Below, piece after piece: positions 41,148-50,515 of a stretch of 64,000 bases of DNA. The notes beneath the pieces are model-generated. The model made no database searches. It worked only from the letters and a program-made list of their open reading frames with translations, and was not told the DNA's origin. Within the stretch, counting starts at the first letter, position 1, and each line of letters starts with the position of its first letter. Both the position numbers and the translations under genes were made by a program. Origin of the DNA: Herbihabitans rhizosphaerae (lineage in GTDB: Bacteria; Actinomycetota; Actinomycetes; Mycobacteriales; Pseudonocardiaceae); the NCBI RefSeq assembly GCF_004216555.1, contig NZ_SGWQ01000013.1, forward strand, positions 86,198 through 150,197, in the 5' to 3' direction.

Positions 41148-42073
41148 AATGCGCCGCCGAAACTGTTCGCGCGAACGGTGAGGTCTCGAACAGTATCTTC
41201 ACGAACCGAACGCGTCCTGACCTGCGGGGTTACTACTACGACGGCCACCGTACTCCGGCGTCGCGCAGGCAGGTGCGGATCCAGTTGGGAGCACCCAACA
41301 AGCCAGTATGCGACCCTAAACCTGCTGGTCAGCGGGTTGCCGGTGATGCCAGCACATGCCAAATTCGGCGCGACGGATACCGCCAGCCCGCCCGCCGAAA
41401 TCGCAAAGGTGGCTCTGGGTGACGGTGCCGGGACGGGTACGCCCACCCTCGCGGGCGTGGCGGGCGAGCGCGGACGCGCTGTGCCGACGGCTGGACGGTG
41501 TTCTGGAGTGACCGTGCGCCCAGATGGCTGGCCGTGGCTACCGGTCCGCCGCAGGACGACTCCGGCAGCGGCGGACCGCCTGCCGGCGCCGACAAAGGGT
41601 TCCGGTACCTGGCGATGCACACCTTCGCCGTCGCTGTCGCCGTGCCGCGTGGACGGCGGCTTCGAGCCAGGAAACCTCACACCGCACAGGTCCTCGACTC
41701 CTCCTGCCCGCCTGGACCAGGCGGAGACCCGGGGAACAGGTCGGGGACAAGGCATACGCCGCAGCTTCATCAAGCCGAGGAGTTGCGCACGTCAGGGTAG
41801 CCAAGCGGTCATACGATCACCAATGGCCAGAGTTGGTCCACAGCCAGATTCGGCCCCACTCACCAGGAGAATGCCGGCGTGGTCAGTTCGGCAGGGGCCA
41901 GCGGGAGGAAGCCACAGTCCCATCGTCGACACCAGTCCGACCTGGCTGAACGGAGGTGCCAGCGCGATTCGTTCGGCGGCCGTTGATCGGCGTGGCGACC
42001 ACAATGTCCGCACCCTGACCGAACACACTGATCGACGTGCTGTGGTGGCTCCTGGTACTTTGCCGCTCGGTTG
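41148..42073. other. 926-bp region with no convincing gene; weak IS remnant
   Basis: Every long open frame here has a low-complexity, out-of-frame composition and no recognisable domain. At 41739 the plus strand reads VGDKAYAAASSSRGV, preceded by TRRRPGEQ, reminiscent of the GDKAYSSRAI segment of IS5-type DDE transposases. No inverted repeats or start could be found. This is probably decayed mobile-element DNA. Confidence 0.4.
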
Positions 42074-42102
42074 GGTTGATCCGTCAACCTGTTCCCTAGG
42101 AT
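42074..42102 (+). promoter_or_regulatory. MarR operator and probable leaderless promoter
   Basis: GGTTGATCCGTCAACC (42074–42089) is a 6-bp inverted repeat, and TAGGAT (42097–42102) is a −10 box whose start point would fall on the ATG at 42109. Its reverse complement recurs at 43202–43217 before the NmrA-like gene, so the regulator probably controls both. Confidence 0.7.
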
Positions 42103-42108
42103 TGGGAC

Positions 42109-42591
42109 ATGACTGAGGAGCCGTGGCTGGACGAGACCGAGCAGCAGGCGTGGCGGAGCTTCCTGTCGATGAAGACCCGGCTGACCAGGTACCTGGTACG
42201 GCAGTTGCAGGAGGATTCCGGTCTGTCGGGACAGGACTACGAGATCCTGGTGTGTCTTTCGGAGGCGCCGGAACGGCGGATGCGCGCGGTGGACCTGGGG
42301 GAGGAAACCCAGTGGGAGAAGAGCCGGCTGTCCCATCAGGTGTCCCGGATGGAGCAGCGGGGCCTGGTCTGCCGGGAGCGGGTGCCCGGACTGCGGTTCC
42401 CGGAGGTGGTGCTGACGGAGCAAGGCTTCGAGGCGATCGCCAAGGCCGCACCGGCACACGCCGCCGCAGTGCGCACAGTGTTCATCGACGCCCTTGGGGA
42501 AAGACGGCTCAGCCAGTTCGCCAAAGCGTGTACCGCGATCCTCGACCGGCTCGACGAGGTCGAGGAGGAGGACGAGGCGGATTCATGCTGA
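42109..42591 (+). CDS. MarR-family transcriptional regulator
   Basis: A 160-residue winged-helix regulator (LDETEQQAWRSFLSMKTRLTRYLVRQLQED; recognition region EETQWEKSRLSHQVSRMEQRGLVCRE with the wing LRFPEVVLTEQGFEAI). Transcription is probably leaderless. The paired operators here and at 43.2 kb indicate autorepression and control of the NmrA–DUF5996 pair. The inducer is unknown. A 30-codon open frame overlaps its stop (42585–42677) but has no support as a gene. Confidence 0.88.
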   Translation: MTEEPWLDETEQQAWRSFLSMKTRLTRYLVRQLQEDSGLSGQDYEILVCLSEAPERRMRAVDLGEETQWEKSRLSHQVSRMEQRGLVCRERVPGLRFPEVVLTEQGFEAIAKAAPAHAAAVRTVFIDALGERRLSQFAKACTAILDRLDEVEEEDEADSC

Positions 42592-43201
42592 AACACCGGA
42601 ACGGCGTCGTGCTGCCGTGGCCGGAAAACGCCCGAACTCTCAGCGACTGGTCCTCGGGAAGTGAACCTCAGGCGTAGTCCACACAAGTGTCATTGAATCG
42701 GATGATCCCGACGACGTGGGGAATCCCTCTCACGCGGTCCTTCCCGGCGCCCGCCTCGTCGACAGGAACGGTTCTTGTCATTCTTGTTCTGCTTCGGGAC
42801 GGCATTGACTGCCCGGATGCTCACTGTGGACCGTATTTCGCGGTGGCTATGGGCGGGTCTTGATTCTGTGGCCTGTTTCGGGCTGTACGGACCTCACGTG
42901 CGAGCCACGCCCGAACGGGTGTCACACGAATCGGCGCAAAGAATCCGCGGACCTGTCAAGCCCACGCTGGAGTGCTGGATCCTCGTGGAACAGTGACTTC
43001 GCGGACGTCTCAGAATGGTGGCGCCGCGCCAGCCGTCGACGTACCTCCGGGCAAGCATGAATCGATGGACAGAAGGGGCTTCGCAGGCTATGGCCGTGGT
43101 CGTGCTGGCTACCGGTTTCGCGCTCGGCTACCGCACGGACGACGCCGCGTACGGACCGCGGGCACCCGAAACCACACGGACGGGTGACCCGCAGCCCTCT
43201 T
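42592..43201. other. Gene-free region between MarR and NmrA genes
   Basis: About 610 bp with only short frames. One frame at 43015–43200 (ASQAMAVVVLATGFALGYR) looks like a single membrane helix, possibly a remnant of a membrane protein, but it runs into the downstream promoter and has no ribosome site. No repeat or RNA structure stands out. Confidence 0.4.
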
Positions 43202-43250
43202 GGTTGACGGATCAACTTGCCGGACCTACTTTTAAGGTGACACATCAACC
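43202..43250 (+). promoter_or_regulatory. NmrA-gene promoter with two MarR-type operators
   Basis: GGTTGACGGATCAACT (43202–43217) is the reverse complement, at 15 of 16 positions, of the site before the MarR gene. Its TTGACG (43204–43209) is a −35 box 17 bp from TACTTT (43227–43232). A second, weaker copy, AGGTGA-caca-TCAACC, lies at 43235–43250. Binding would block RNA polymerase on both sides of the −10. Confidence 0.72.
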
Positions 43251-43264
43251 TAAAGGGGTTCTTG

Positions 43265-44230
43265 ATGAGTGAACAGAAGGTCATCGCGGTGGTGGGTGCC
43301 ACCGGCGCTCAGGGCGGCGGGCTGGTGCGGGCGATCTTGGCCGACCGGAGCGGGGAGTTCGCGGTGCGGGCCCTCACGCGGGATGCCGGCTCGGCCACGG
43401 CGAAAGAGCTGGCCGCGGCCGGCGCCGAGGTGGTCGCGGCCGATCTGGACGATGAGGCGAGCCTGCGCCGGGCCTTCGAGGGTGCGCATGGCGCCTTCGT
43501 GGTGACCAACTTCTGGCAGCCGCGTACACCGGAACAGGTGGCAGCGCGCACCGCGGCGCGGATGGAGCTCGATCAGGCAGGCAACGCCGCCCGCGCGGCG
43601 AAGGCCACCGGTGTCCGGCACGTGGTCTGGTCCACCTTGGAGGACACCCGTCCGGTTCTCGGCCTCGACGGGCAGCATGTGCCTACCTTGGACGACGGGA
43701 AGTACACCGTGCCGCACTTCGACGCCAAAGCCGAGGCCGACGAGGTGTTCGGCCGGGCAGGGGTGCCGACCACTTTCCTGCGTACGGCCTTCTTCTTCGA
43801 AGGCTTCTTCGGATTCGCCGCCCCCCGCCGGGACGAGCAGGGCCGGCTGGTGCTCACGCTCCCCATGGCCCAAGCGCGACTGTCGGGCATCGCCTCCGAG
43901 GACATCGGCAAGACCGCCCTCGGCGTCTTCCGCCGCGGTGCGGAACTGGTCGGCAGGACGATCAGCATCGCCGGAGACCACCTCACCGGAGCCGAGTACG
44001 CGGCCGCGATCAGTGCGGCCATCGGCGAGCCGGTGACCTACCAGGCGCTCGGCTTCGACCAGATGCGCGCCATCTCCGTCGAGATGGCGAACATGTTCCA
44101 GTACTACGCCGAGAACGAAAAGGCGTTCGTCGGCGACCGCGACCTCGACCTCGTACGCGAGCTCAACCCCGGCCTGCAGTCTTTCGACACCTGGCTGGCT
44201 GCCCACAAAGCCGACATCCCCCTCGACTGA
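43265..44230 (+). CDS. NmrA-family NAD(P)-binding protein
   Basis: A 321-residue atypical short-chain dehydrogenase-like protein. The Rossmann motif is VVGATGAQGGGLVRAIL (~8–24), with ALTRDAGSATAKELAAAGAEVVAADLDD following. NmrA-like members often lack catalytic residues and act as redox sensors or epimerase-like enzymes; HVVWSTLEDTRPVL and KYTVPHFDAKAEADE contain the family's usual lysine and tyrosine region. AAAGGGG (43252–43258) precedes the ATG. Probably cotranscribed with the DUF5996 gene and repressed by the MarR protein. Confidence 0.85.
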   Translation: MSEQKVIAVVGATGAQGGGLVRAILADRSGEFAVRALTRDAGSATAKELAAAGAEVVAADLDDEASLRRAFEGAHGAFVVTNFWQPRTPEQVAARTAARMELDQAGNAARAAKATGVRHVVWSTLEDTRPVLGLDGQHVPTLDDGKYTVPHFDAKAEADEVFGRAGVPTTFLRTAFFFEGFFGFAAPRRDEQGRLVLTLPMAQARLSGIASEDIGKTALGVFRRGAELVGRTISIAGDHLTGAEYAAAISAAIGEPVTYQALGFDQMRAISVEMANMFQYYAENEKAFVGDRDLDLVRELNPGLQSFDTWLAAHKADIPLD

Positions 44231-44246
44231 AGGCGACGAGCGTTCC

Positions 44247-45221
44247 ATGGAACTGTTTCCGGCAATTCCCTTTGACCAGTGGCGGGACACCAAGACGACC
44301 GTGCACCTGTTCTGCCAGGTGGTTGGCAAAATCAGGCTGGCCGCCAGTGCGCGCCGCAACCACTGGTGGAACGTTCCCTTCCACGTCACCGGACGCGGTC
44401 TCACGACCCGCCCGATGGGGCTGGTCGACGGCAACCCGATCTTCACGGTGGACTTCGACTTCGTCGATCACCGGCTGATCGCCTCCACCGTGGACGGACG
44501 ATCGGTGTCCTTCCCGCTCGCCGGCCACTCGGTGGCCTCGTTCTACCGCAGTGTTCTCGAAGCCTTGGCAGCACTCGGGGTCACCGTGAACATCGCCGAC
44601 CCGTCGCCGTTCGGGCTGGCGGAGGACCACCCGCCGTTCCCCGAGGACACCAGGCACGCCGCCTACGATCCGATCTGGATGACACGGGCCTGGCAGGTGC
44701 TGTCACAGGTGAACCTGGTCCTGGAGGAGTTCGCGGCGCACTTCTCCGGCAAGGCCAGCCCGGTGCACCTGTTCTGGCACAGCCTCGACCTGGCCCACAC
44801 CCGCTTCTCCGACCGTCGCATCGACCAGCCCGCCGCGGACCTGGTCACCCGCGAGGCCTACTCACGCGAAGTGATCAGTTTCGGCTTCTGGTTCGGTGAC
44901 GCCACCGGCGGTGAGGCCGCGTTCTACTCCTACACCGCGCCCGAGCCCGACGGGCTGGCCGAGCAGCCGCTGCGTCCCGCCGTTGCCAGTTGGGTGCCCA
45001 GTGGCGCCGGCCGTATGGCGTTGCTGCGCTACGACGATGCGCGTGCCGCCCCCGATCCCCGTGCGACCGTGCTCGCGTTCCTCGACAGCGCCTACCACGC
45101 CGGTGCCGGCCTGGCCGGCTGGGACGTCGACGACCTGGCCTGCCCCGGAGGGGTCACCACCGACCCCAGCCTGCCCGCGGACCGGCTCACCCCGGACAAG
45201 GTGGGCGGCACCGCGGTCTGA
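44247..45221 (+). CDS. DUF5996-family protein
   Basis: A 324-residue soluble protein (starts MELFPAIPFDQWRDTKTTVHLFCQVVGKIRLA; contains NHWWNVPFHVTGRGLTT, VHLFWHSLDLAHTRFS and SFGFWFGDATGGEAAFYSY). This matches the DUF5996 family of actinobacteria and proteobacteria, function unknown. Many His/Trp residues sit in conserved segments and could form an active site. It follows the NmrA gene at 16 bp in the same operon. Confidence 0.78.
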   Translation: MELFPAIPFDQWRDTKTTVHLFCQVVGKIRLAASARRNHWWNVPFHVTGRGLTTRPMGLVDGNPIFTVDFDFVDHRLIASTVDGRSVSFPLAGHSVASFYRSVLEALAALGVTVNIADPSPFGLAEDHPPFPEDTRHAAYDPIWMTRAWQVLSQVNLVLEEFAAHFSGKASPVHLFWHSLDLAHTRFSDRRIDQPAADLVTREAYSREVISFGFWFGDATGGEAAFYSYTAPEPDGLAEQPLRPAVASWVPSGAGRMALLRYDDARAAPDPRATVLAFLDSAYHAGAGLAGWDVDDLACPGGVTTDPSLPADRLTPDKVGGTAV

Positions 45222-45231
45222 CGGCGACGAT

Positions 45232-45447
45232 GTGACAGCCCTCGACATCTACTCCGACGGCATGTACGTCAGGACCGACTGGCACACCGACTACGGCCGC
45301 GACGGCGCGTGCACCGACGGCGACGTCTGCGATTACAACATGCGCAAGGGACGCCACGTGAAGCTCCAGATCGAACTCCGGGATGCCAAGACCGACAAGC
45401 CTGCCACCGCGACCGGGTGGTCCGATTACCTGGCAATCGGCAAGTAG
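45232..45447 (+). CDS. Hypothetical small protein, possibly a fragment
   Basis: A 71-residue frame from GTG at 45232 (MTALDIYSDGMYVRTDWHTDYGRDG; two cysteines in CTDGDVCDYN; ends TGWSDYLAIGK). The composition and codon usage look like real coding sequence, but no domain, signal peptide or clear ribosome site is seen. It may be the tail of a truncated larger protein. Confidence 0.45.
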   Translation: MTALDIYSDGMYVRTDWHTDYGRDGACTDGDVCDYNMRKGRHVKLQIELRDAKTDKPATATGWSDYLAIGK

Positions 45448-45457
45448 TCGGCGCGGT

Positions 45458-46168
45458 TCAGTCTCGATCCTGCCGGGAATCGTCCGAATCGGGCCGGGAG
45501 AATTCTCCGGTGATCAGCCCGAGCACGGTTCCGAAACCGACGATCAGGAACAGCACGCCGGCCAGTACGTTCAACACCTGCGCGACCAGTACCAGGAAAC
45601 CGGCTCGCTCGATCGGTTCGAGGAATGCCACCAGATTGAACGCGCGAATCCACGAGTCGGCGCGGTCCATCACCTGACCGGACGCCGTTTCCGCACCCAG
45701 AACGTGCATCGCGATCGCGGCGACGAGCGTCAACTCCACGATGTTCAGCGACAGCACGATCAGGCTGCGCGGCGCGGACTGCAGAACGCGCTGGCGCGGG
45801 TCGAGCAGAATTCCGATCTGATACGCCATCACGTCCACATACCGCCAGACCGCGAGCAGCAGCGCCAGTACACAGACGATTCGGCCGGCCACCGACGCGC
45901 CGCTCCACGCCGGCGTCGCCATGAATAACACCACCAGAACGGCGAGCCAGAGCAGCACGTACAGCGCCGCGTTGTCCACCCTGCTGTCCACCACGAGCCG
46001 TCGTCCGGCGATCGGGTGCGTGGTCAGGAATCGCCGCCAGAACGGGAACCGCTCCCGCGCGCCGAGAATCTTCGTCAACAGCCGGAATGGGCTGATCCGG
46101 CCGATGAAGGTGGTGATCTTGACGACCAGTACCAGCGGCGCGTGCGCTTCGATATCGCGATTCTTCAT
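45458..46168 (-). CDS. Hypothetical four-helix membrane protein
   Basis: A 236-residue membrane protein with hydrophobic helices at about 68–84, 92–108, 135–155 and 190–215 (ALYVLLWLAVLVVLFMAT; IVCVLALLLAVWRY; LIVLSLNIVELTLVAAIAMHVL; FLVLVAQVLNVLAGVLFLIVGF). The basic N-terminus suggests a cytoplasmic start. I do not recognise the family. It overlaps the HIT gene by ATGA. Confidence 0.7.
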   Translation of the reverse strand: MKNRDIEAHAPLVLVVKITTFIGRISPFRLLTKILGARERFPFWRRFLTTHPIAGRRLVVDSRVDNAALYVLLWLAVLVVLFMATPAWSGASVAGRIVCVLALLLAVWRYVDVMAYQIGILLDPRQRVLQSAPRSLIVLSLNIVELTLVAAIAMHVLGAETASGQVMDRADSWIRAFNLVAFLEPIERAGFLVLVAQVLNVLAGVLFLIVGFGTVLGLITGEFSRPDSDDSRQDRD

Positions 46169-46581
46169 GTCAACTCCGCGAGCACCGATCGGGCGGCGGA
46201 CGCCGAATCAGGTGCACCCGCCGGCGCGTCGACTCGCAGCAAAGCCAGCGCGAACACGGACCGGTCGTCGTCGGGATAACGCGGCACGAGGTGGAAATGC
46301 ACGTGGCCTGCCTCGTTCAGCAACTGCACGTGCAGGCGCTGAGCGCCGAGCACTTTCCTGGCGATCCCGTCGATCCGCCGCAGGTGCCGGCCGAGCCACT
46401 CCGCCTCGGTGCCGCCGATCTCGGCGAGATGGCCGTAGTGGTCCACTGTGGACAGGACGAGTGCCGGCCGTCTGATCGCGGGATCGATGTTGCCGTTGAG
46501 CACCCAGCCGCCGGGAAGCGTCCCGACGGTCAGACCGTCGAGAATCCGGCACACCTCACAGCCGTCAATCCGATGTGGCAC
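46165..46581 (-). CDS. HIT-like nucleotide-binding protein
   Basis: A 138-residue protein with the histidine triad near residue 95 (GHVHFHLVPRYPDDD, HxHxH form). CEVCRI at the N-terminus may bind zinc. HIT proteins hydrolyse or transfer nucleotidyl groups. It is followed by the membrane protein gene in one operon. A copy of the 13-bp palindrome lies at 46441–46453. Confidence 0.85.
   Translation of the reverse strand: MPHRIDGCEVCRILDGLTVGTLPGGWVLNGNIDPAIRRPALVLSTVDHYGHLAEIGGTEAEWLGRHLRRIDGIARKVLGAQRLHVQLLNEAGHVHFHLVPRYPDDDRSVFALALLRVDAPAGAPDSASAARSVLAELT
46441..46453. repeat. 13-bp palindrome copy 4 (in HIT gene)
   Basis: GTCCACTGTGGAC; encodes Ser-Thr-Val-Asp in LVLSTVDHYG. Confidence 0.85.
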
Positions 46582-46603
46582 CGGAGAAGGCTAGAGGCTA
46601 GCG

Positions 46604-47344
46604 TCACTCCGCCGTGCGGAGCGTCAGAATTCGCACCAGGCGGTCGCCCTCGTGCGGATCACGGCCGTGCCAGCAGCGGAAGTTGTCGATCAGCAGCACG
46701 TCACCGGCCTCGAGCGGCACCCTGGGCAACGTGCCTTCCAGGTCGGCGACGGCCTCGTCGAACCTGGCGAGCATCGCGGTGATGTGCTCGGCGTCCGGAT
46801 CCCGATGCAGTGGCACCGCGCCGCCACCACGCCGCACGATGCGACGGCCGGTGCGGGTGTACTCGACGTGCGCGCCGACTCGCGGTGTCGACGGCAGCCC
46901 GCGCACGTCCGGCCAGCCGCCGTACAGGTCGACGTCCACCGTGGTCAGGAAGCGCCACAGCTCCGGGTCGGCCGAGGCGAGATGGTCGACGAACCGGTAC
47001 GCGTCGGCGAGGAACGAGTCGCCGCCGGCGGGGGCGGGCGCGACGCACTGCACGAGCACGTGGTCCTCGTCCGGGGCGCGGCGCCGGCGGAGCACCCCGG
47101 CGACGTCGACCACGATGTCGAAGCCGTCCGCGTGCAGGCCGACCGGGCCGCCGTCTCGGGACGGGCGCTCGCGCAGCGGGAACAACTCGCGCAGCCGCGG
47201 CCCGAGCACCGCGGCCGCGGCCAGCACGAGCCCGTCCGCCGTCGGCTCGAACCCGGTGAGCACCACCGCGCCGTCCCGACGCAACGCCTCCCGCGCGTCC
47301 GCCACGGCCGCGACCCTGGCCGGTGTGAACCCGATGTCGGACAT
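46604..47344 (-). CDS. TauD/TfdA-like 2-oxoglutarate dioxygenase
   Basis: A 246-residue protein from the ATG at 47344 (MSDIGFTPARVAAVADAREAL). Iron ligands fit an HxD pair in GLHADGFDIV (~75) and a distal His in FRCWHGRD near the C-terminus; the 2-oxoglutarate Arg is probably in RLVRILTLR. The family hydroxylates small carboxylic or amino acids. No sulfonate genes are nearby, so taurine is not implied. An inverted repeat GCCAT-CGA-ATGGC lies just upstream at 47362–47374. Confidence 0.78.
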   Translation of the reverse strand: MSDIGFTPARVAAVADAREALRRDGAVVLTGFEPTADGLVLAAAAVLGPRLRELFPLRERPSRDGGPVGLHADGFDIVVDVAGVLRRRRAPDEDHVLVQCVAPAPAGGDSFLADAYRFVDHLASADPELWRFLTTVDVDLYGGWPDVRGLPSTPRVGAHVEYTRTGRRIVRRGGGAVPLHRDPDAEHITAMLARFDEAVADLEGTLPRVPLEAGDVLLIDNFRCWHGRDPHEGDRLVRILTLRTAE

Positions 47345-47380
47345 GCAACCAGTATGCAATAGCCATCGAATGGCGGTAGA

Positions 47381-48913
47381 TCAGCCGACCTTCTCCGGCT
47401 CCCGTTCGGCCGGCTCGTCGTCCGGTGCGGCAGGTCGCGACGGGAGCAGCTTGCGCACCAGCGGCCAGAGCAGGATCAGCGCCACGATCGCGTAGATCAC
47501 GATCGACATCGGAGTGTTGAACAGCCCGCCGATCTCACCGTCGGACAGTTGCAGCGCGCGCCGCATCTGCTGCTCGGCGGCCGGCCCGAGGATCACCCCG
47601 ATCACCGCGGGCAGCACCGGCAACCCGTATCGCCGCATCGCCAGGCCGATCAGCCCGATCACGTACAGCACGATCAGGTCCACGACCTGCCCGCTCACCG
47701 CGTACGCCCCGACGCTGGCGAAGAACAGGATGCCGGCGTACAGGTACGGCCGCGGGATCTTGAGCAGCTTGGCCCACACCGGCGCCAGCGGCAGGTTCAG
47801 CAACAGCAGCAGGGTCAGCCCCACGAACAGGCTCGCGATCAGGCCCCACACGAGTTCGGATTCGCGCTCGAACAGCAGCGGGCCGGGCTGGATGCCGTAC
47901 TGCTGGAACGCCGCCAGCATCACGGCGGCCACCGCGGTGGTAGGCAGCCCGAGCGTCAGCATCGACACCAGGGTGCCGGCCGCCGACGCGCTCGCGGTCG
48001 CCTCCGGACCGGCCACGCCCTCGATCGCGCCGTGCCCGAATTCCTTGCGGTTCTTGGAAAGCCGCTTCTCCGTCACGTAGGACAGGAACGTCGGGATCTC
48101 CGCGCCGCCGGCCGGCATCGCGCCGAACGGGAAGCCGATCACCGGCCCGCGCAGCCACGGTTTCCACGACCGGCGCAGATCGTCCCGGCCGAGCCACGGA
48201 CGGCCGACCGGAATCGGCTCGGACGGCCTGCGGCGCAGGTGCGCGGCCACCCACAGCGACTCGCCCACCGCGAACAGCCCGACCGCCACGATCACCACGT
48301 CGATCCCGTCGGCCAGCTCCAGCGACCCGAACGTGAGCCGCTGCTGTCCGGTCATCTCGTCCAGCCCGATCAGTCCGATCGCCAGCCCGATCAGCAGCGA
48401 GGCGAACCCGCGCACCCGCGAGCTGCCGAGTACCGAGGTCACCGCGATGAACGCGAGCACCATGATCGCGAAGTAGTCCGGCGCGCCGATGTCGATGGCG
48501 AGCTTGGCCACCGTCGGCGCGAGCAGCACCAGCGCGATCGTGCCGATCAGCCCGCCGACGAAGTGTCCGATCGCCGCGGCGGCCAGGGCTTGCGAGCCTC
48601 TTCCCTTGCGCGCCATGGGGTTTCCCTCGATCGCGGTCACCACCGCGGCGCTCTCCCCCGGCGTGTTCAACAGGATCGAGGTGGTCGATCCGCCGAACAT
48701 GCCGCCGTAGTAGATGCCGGCGAACATGATGAACGCGCCGGTCGGTTCCAGGCCGTAGGTGACCGGCAGCAGCAGGGCCACCGCCATCGCCGGGCCGATC
48801 CCGGGGAGCACGCCGATGAACGTGCCGAGCAGCACGCCGAGTGCCGCGAGCCCGAGGTGCGCCGGGGTCAGCGCGGTGCCGAACCCGTCGATCAGTTGCG
48901 AGAACGCGTCCAT
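47381..48913 (-). CDS. tctA: Tripartite tricarboxylate transporter large permease TctA
   Basis: A 510-residue, about twelve-helix permease. The family signature [22 protein letters not shown] (~34) and [28 protein letters not shown] (~70–97) are present, repeated in the second half as [19 protein letters not shown]. With TctB and TctC it imports citrate-like or other carboxylates. Order on the strand is tctC–tctB–tctA, and the divergent CitAB-type sensor pair probably controls them. Confidence 0.93.
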   Translation of the reverse strand: MDAFSQLIDGFGTALTPAHLGLAALGVLLGTFIGVLPGIGPAMAVALLLPVTYGLEPTGAFIMFAGIYYGGMFGGSTTSILLNTPGESAAVVTAIEGNPMARKGRGSQALAAAAIGHFVGGLIGTIALVLLAPTVAKLAIDIGAPDYFAIMVLAFIAVTSVLGSSRVRGFASLLIGLAIGLIGLDEMTGQQRLTFGSLELADGIDVVIVAVGLFAVGESLWVAAHLRRRPSEPIPVGRPWLGRDDLRRSWKPWLRGPVIGFPFGAMPAGGAEIPTFLSYVTEKRLSKNRKEFGHGAIEGVAGPEATASASAAGTLVSMLTLGLPTTAVAAVMLAAFQQYGIQPGPLLFERESELVWGLIASLFVGLTLLLLLNLPLAPVWAKLLKIPRPYLYAGILFFASVGAYAVSGQVVDLIVLYVIGLIGLAMRRYGLPVLPAVIGVILGPAAEQQMRRALQLSDGEIGGLFNTPMSIVIYAIVALILLWPLVRKLLPSRPAAPDDEPAEREPEKVG

Positions 48914-48914
48914 C

Positions 48915-49412
48915 TCAGAACACCTCCATGAGCGGCCCGCCGGGCAATGGCACGCCGAGCAGCACGTCGAAGATCACGAAGGTCACGATCGACACCCCGG
49001 CCGCGATCAGCGGGTCGCGCACCAGGTTGCGGCTGCCCAGCGCGTACGCGGCGCCCCAGAACATGATCGCGCCGGACAGCGGGAACCCGACCAGGTCGAT
49101 CAGCGCCGCGTTGGACAGGAACGCCGCGGACAGCAGCAGCACCGTGCGCCAGTCGCCCGGCTCGGTGAGGTCGATGTCCTCGCCGCCCTCGGCCTCGCCG
49201 CGCCCGCCGCGCAGCACGTCCCGCGCCAACAGCACCGACACCACGATCAGCAGACCGCCAACGAGTACCGGAACCGCTTGTGGCCCAACGGGTCCACGCT
49301 GCGCGAAGTCGGTCGGAATGGACAGCGCGTCGGTCAGCACCAGCACGCCGAGCGCCAGCAGCACGACGCACACGCCGAGTTCGGAGCGCTCCTTGAACCA
49401 CGCGACATTCAT
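48915..49412 (-). CDS. tctB: Tripartite tricarboxylate transporter small permease TctB
   Basis: A 165-residue four-helix protein ([63 protein letters not shown]). It pairs with TctA in the membrane. The ATG at 49412 overlaps the tctC stop (ATGA). Confidence 0.9.
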   Translation of the reverse strand: MNVAWFKERSELGVCVVLLALGVLVLTDALSIPTDFAQRGPVGPQAVPVLVGGLLIVVSVLLARDVLRGGRGEAEGGEDIDLTEPGDWRTVLLLSAAFLSNAALIDLVGFPLSGAIMFWGAAYALGSRNLVRDPLIAAGVSIVTFVIFDVLLGVPLPGGPLMEVF

Positions 49413-50380
49413 GCGAGACCCAACTCCTTCAGCACGCCGGCCACCCGACTGTTCTCCGCCGACAGGAACTCGCCGAACCGCGCGCCGGTGACGAACGAGT
49501 CGCCCCATCCGTTGCGCCGCAACGCTTCCGCCCACTGCGGCGAGTCGTGCAGCTTGGTGAATACCGAGATCAGCCGGTCCCGTTCGCTGTCACTGATCCC
49601 GGGCGGCGCCACGACTCCGCGCCAGTTGGTGAAGTCCACGTCCACGCCGGACTCCTTGAGCGTCGGCGCGTCCAGGCCCGCCAGCCGCTGCCCGCTGGTC
49701 ACCGCGAGCACCCGCAGGTCGCCGGACTGGATCTGGTCGCGGTACTCGCTGATGCCCGACACGCCGAACGCGATCTTGCCGCCGAGCACCGAGGCGAGCA
49801 GCTCGCCGCCGCCGTCGTAGGGCACGTACCGCACGTCGCGCGGCGCCAGCCCGACCGCCTTGGCCATCAGCATCGGCGCGAGGTGATCCGGCCCGCCGGG
49901 CGCGGACCCGCCGCCGACCTGCACCGCACCGGGATTGGCCTTCCACGCCTCGATCAGCGCGCGAATGTCGCGGTACGGCGAGTTCCGAGGCACCACCACG
50001 ATGTCCGGCTCGGAGATCAGCCGCGCGATCGGCGTGGTGTCTTGTAGCGACGACGGCGCGTGGTTGGTGTACACCGCGCCGACCACGCCGAGGCCCATCG
50101 ACATGACCAGCCGGTCGTTGCCGCGCTCGTTGACCAGCCGGCCGAGGCCGACCGTGCCGCCGGCGCCGGGCAGGTTGAACACCTCGATATTGCGGCCCAG
50201 CCCGGCCTCCTCCATCGATTTGGCCGCTGTGCGCGCCGTGGTGTCGTACCCACCGCCGGGCGCGTTCGGCACCAGCACGCGCAACCCGCGCACGCCGTCG
50301 TCGCCCGAACTGATCAGCGGCGGGATCACCAGCACGGCCGCCAGCGCGACCACCGCCGCCACGATCGCCTTGGTTCGCAC
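49409..50380 (-). CDS. tctC: Tripartite tricarboxylate transporter receptor TctC
   Basis: A 323-residue extracytoplasmic receptor of the Bug/TctC family with an N-terminal membrane segment (AIVAAVVALAAVLVIPPLI). The carboxylate-binding loops LRVLVPNAPGGGYDTTAR (~35) and NLPGAGGTVGLGRLV (~70), plus YVPYDGGGELLASVLGGKIAFGVSGISEY, are characteristic. There is no lipobox, so it is anchored or released by signal peptidase I. The ligand is unknown. Confidence 0.92.
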   Translation of the reverse strand: MRTKAIVAAVVALAAVLVIPPLISSGDDGVRGLRVLVPNAPGGGYDTTARTAAKSMEEAGLGRNIEVFNLPGAGGTVGLGRLVNERGNDRLVMSMGLGVVGAVYTNHAPSSLQDTTPIARLISEPDIVVVPRNSPYRDIRALIEAWKANPGAVQVGGGSAPGGPDHLAPMLMAKAVGLAPRDVRYVPYDGGGELLASVLGGKIAFGVSGISEYRDQIQSGDLRVLAVTSGQRLAGLDAPTLKESGVDVDFTNWRGVVAPPGISDSERDRLISVFTKLHDSPQWAEALRRNGWGDSFVTGARFGEFLSAENSRVAGVLKELGLA

Positions 50381-50515
50381 TGTGATCCACCTCTCTCCCG
50401 TGTTGATGGGTCATGTTGCACGCCGGTGAACGCCGTGTCGCGCTTAGCCGCATTGCGTACGTTGTGGTCGTTGTGTTCACGCGCCGAGCAGCGCGGGCCG
50501 GTGCACACTGGGCCG

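Noticed and set aside
41178..42116. 312-codon plus-strand frame in the gene-poor stretch
   Set aside because: Composition and lack of motifs, ribosome site or homologue pattern; treated as non-coding.
43015..43272. 85-codon plus-strand frame with one hydrophobic segment
   Set aside because: Runs through the NmrA promoter and operators and ends past the start codon; no ribosome site.
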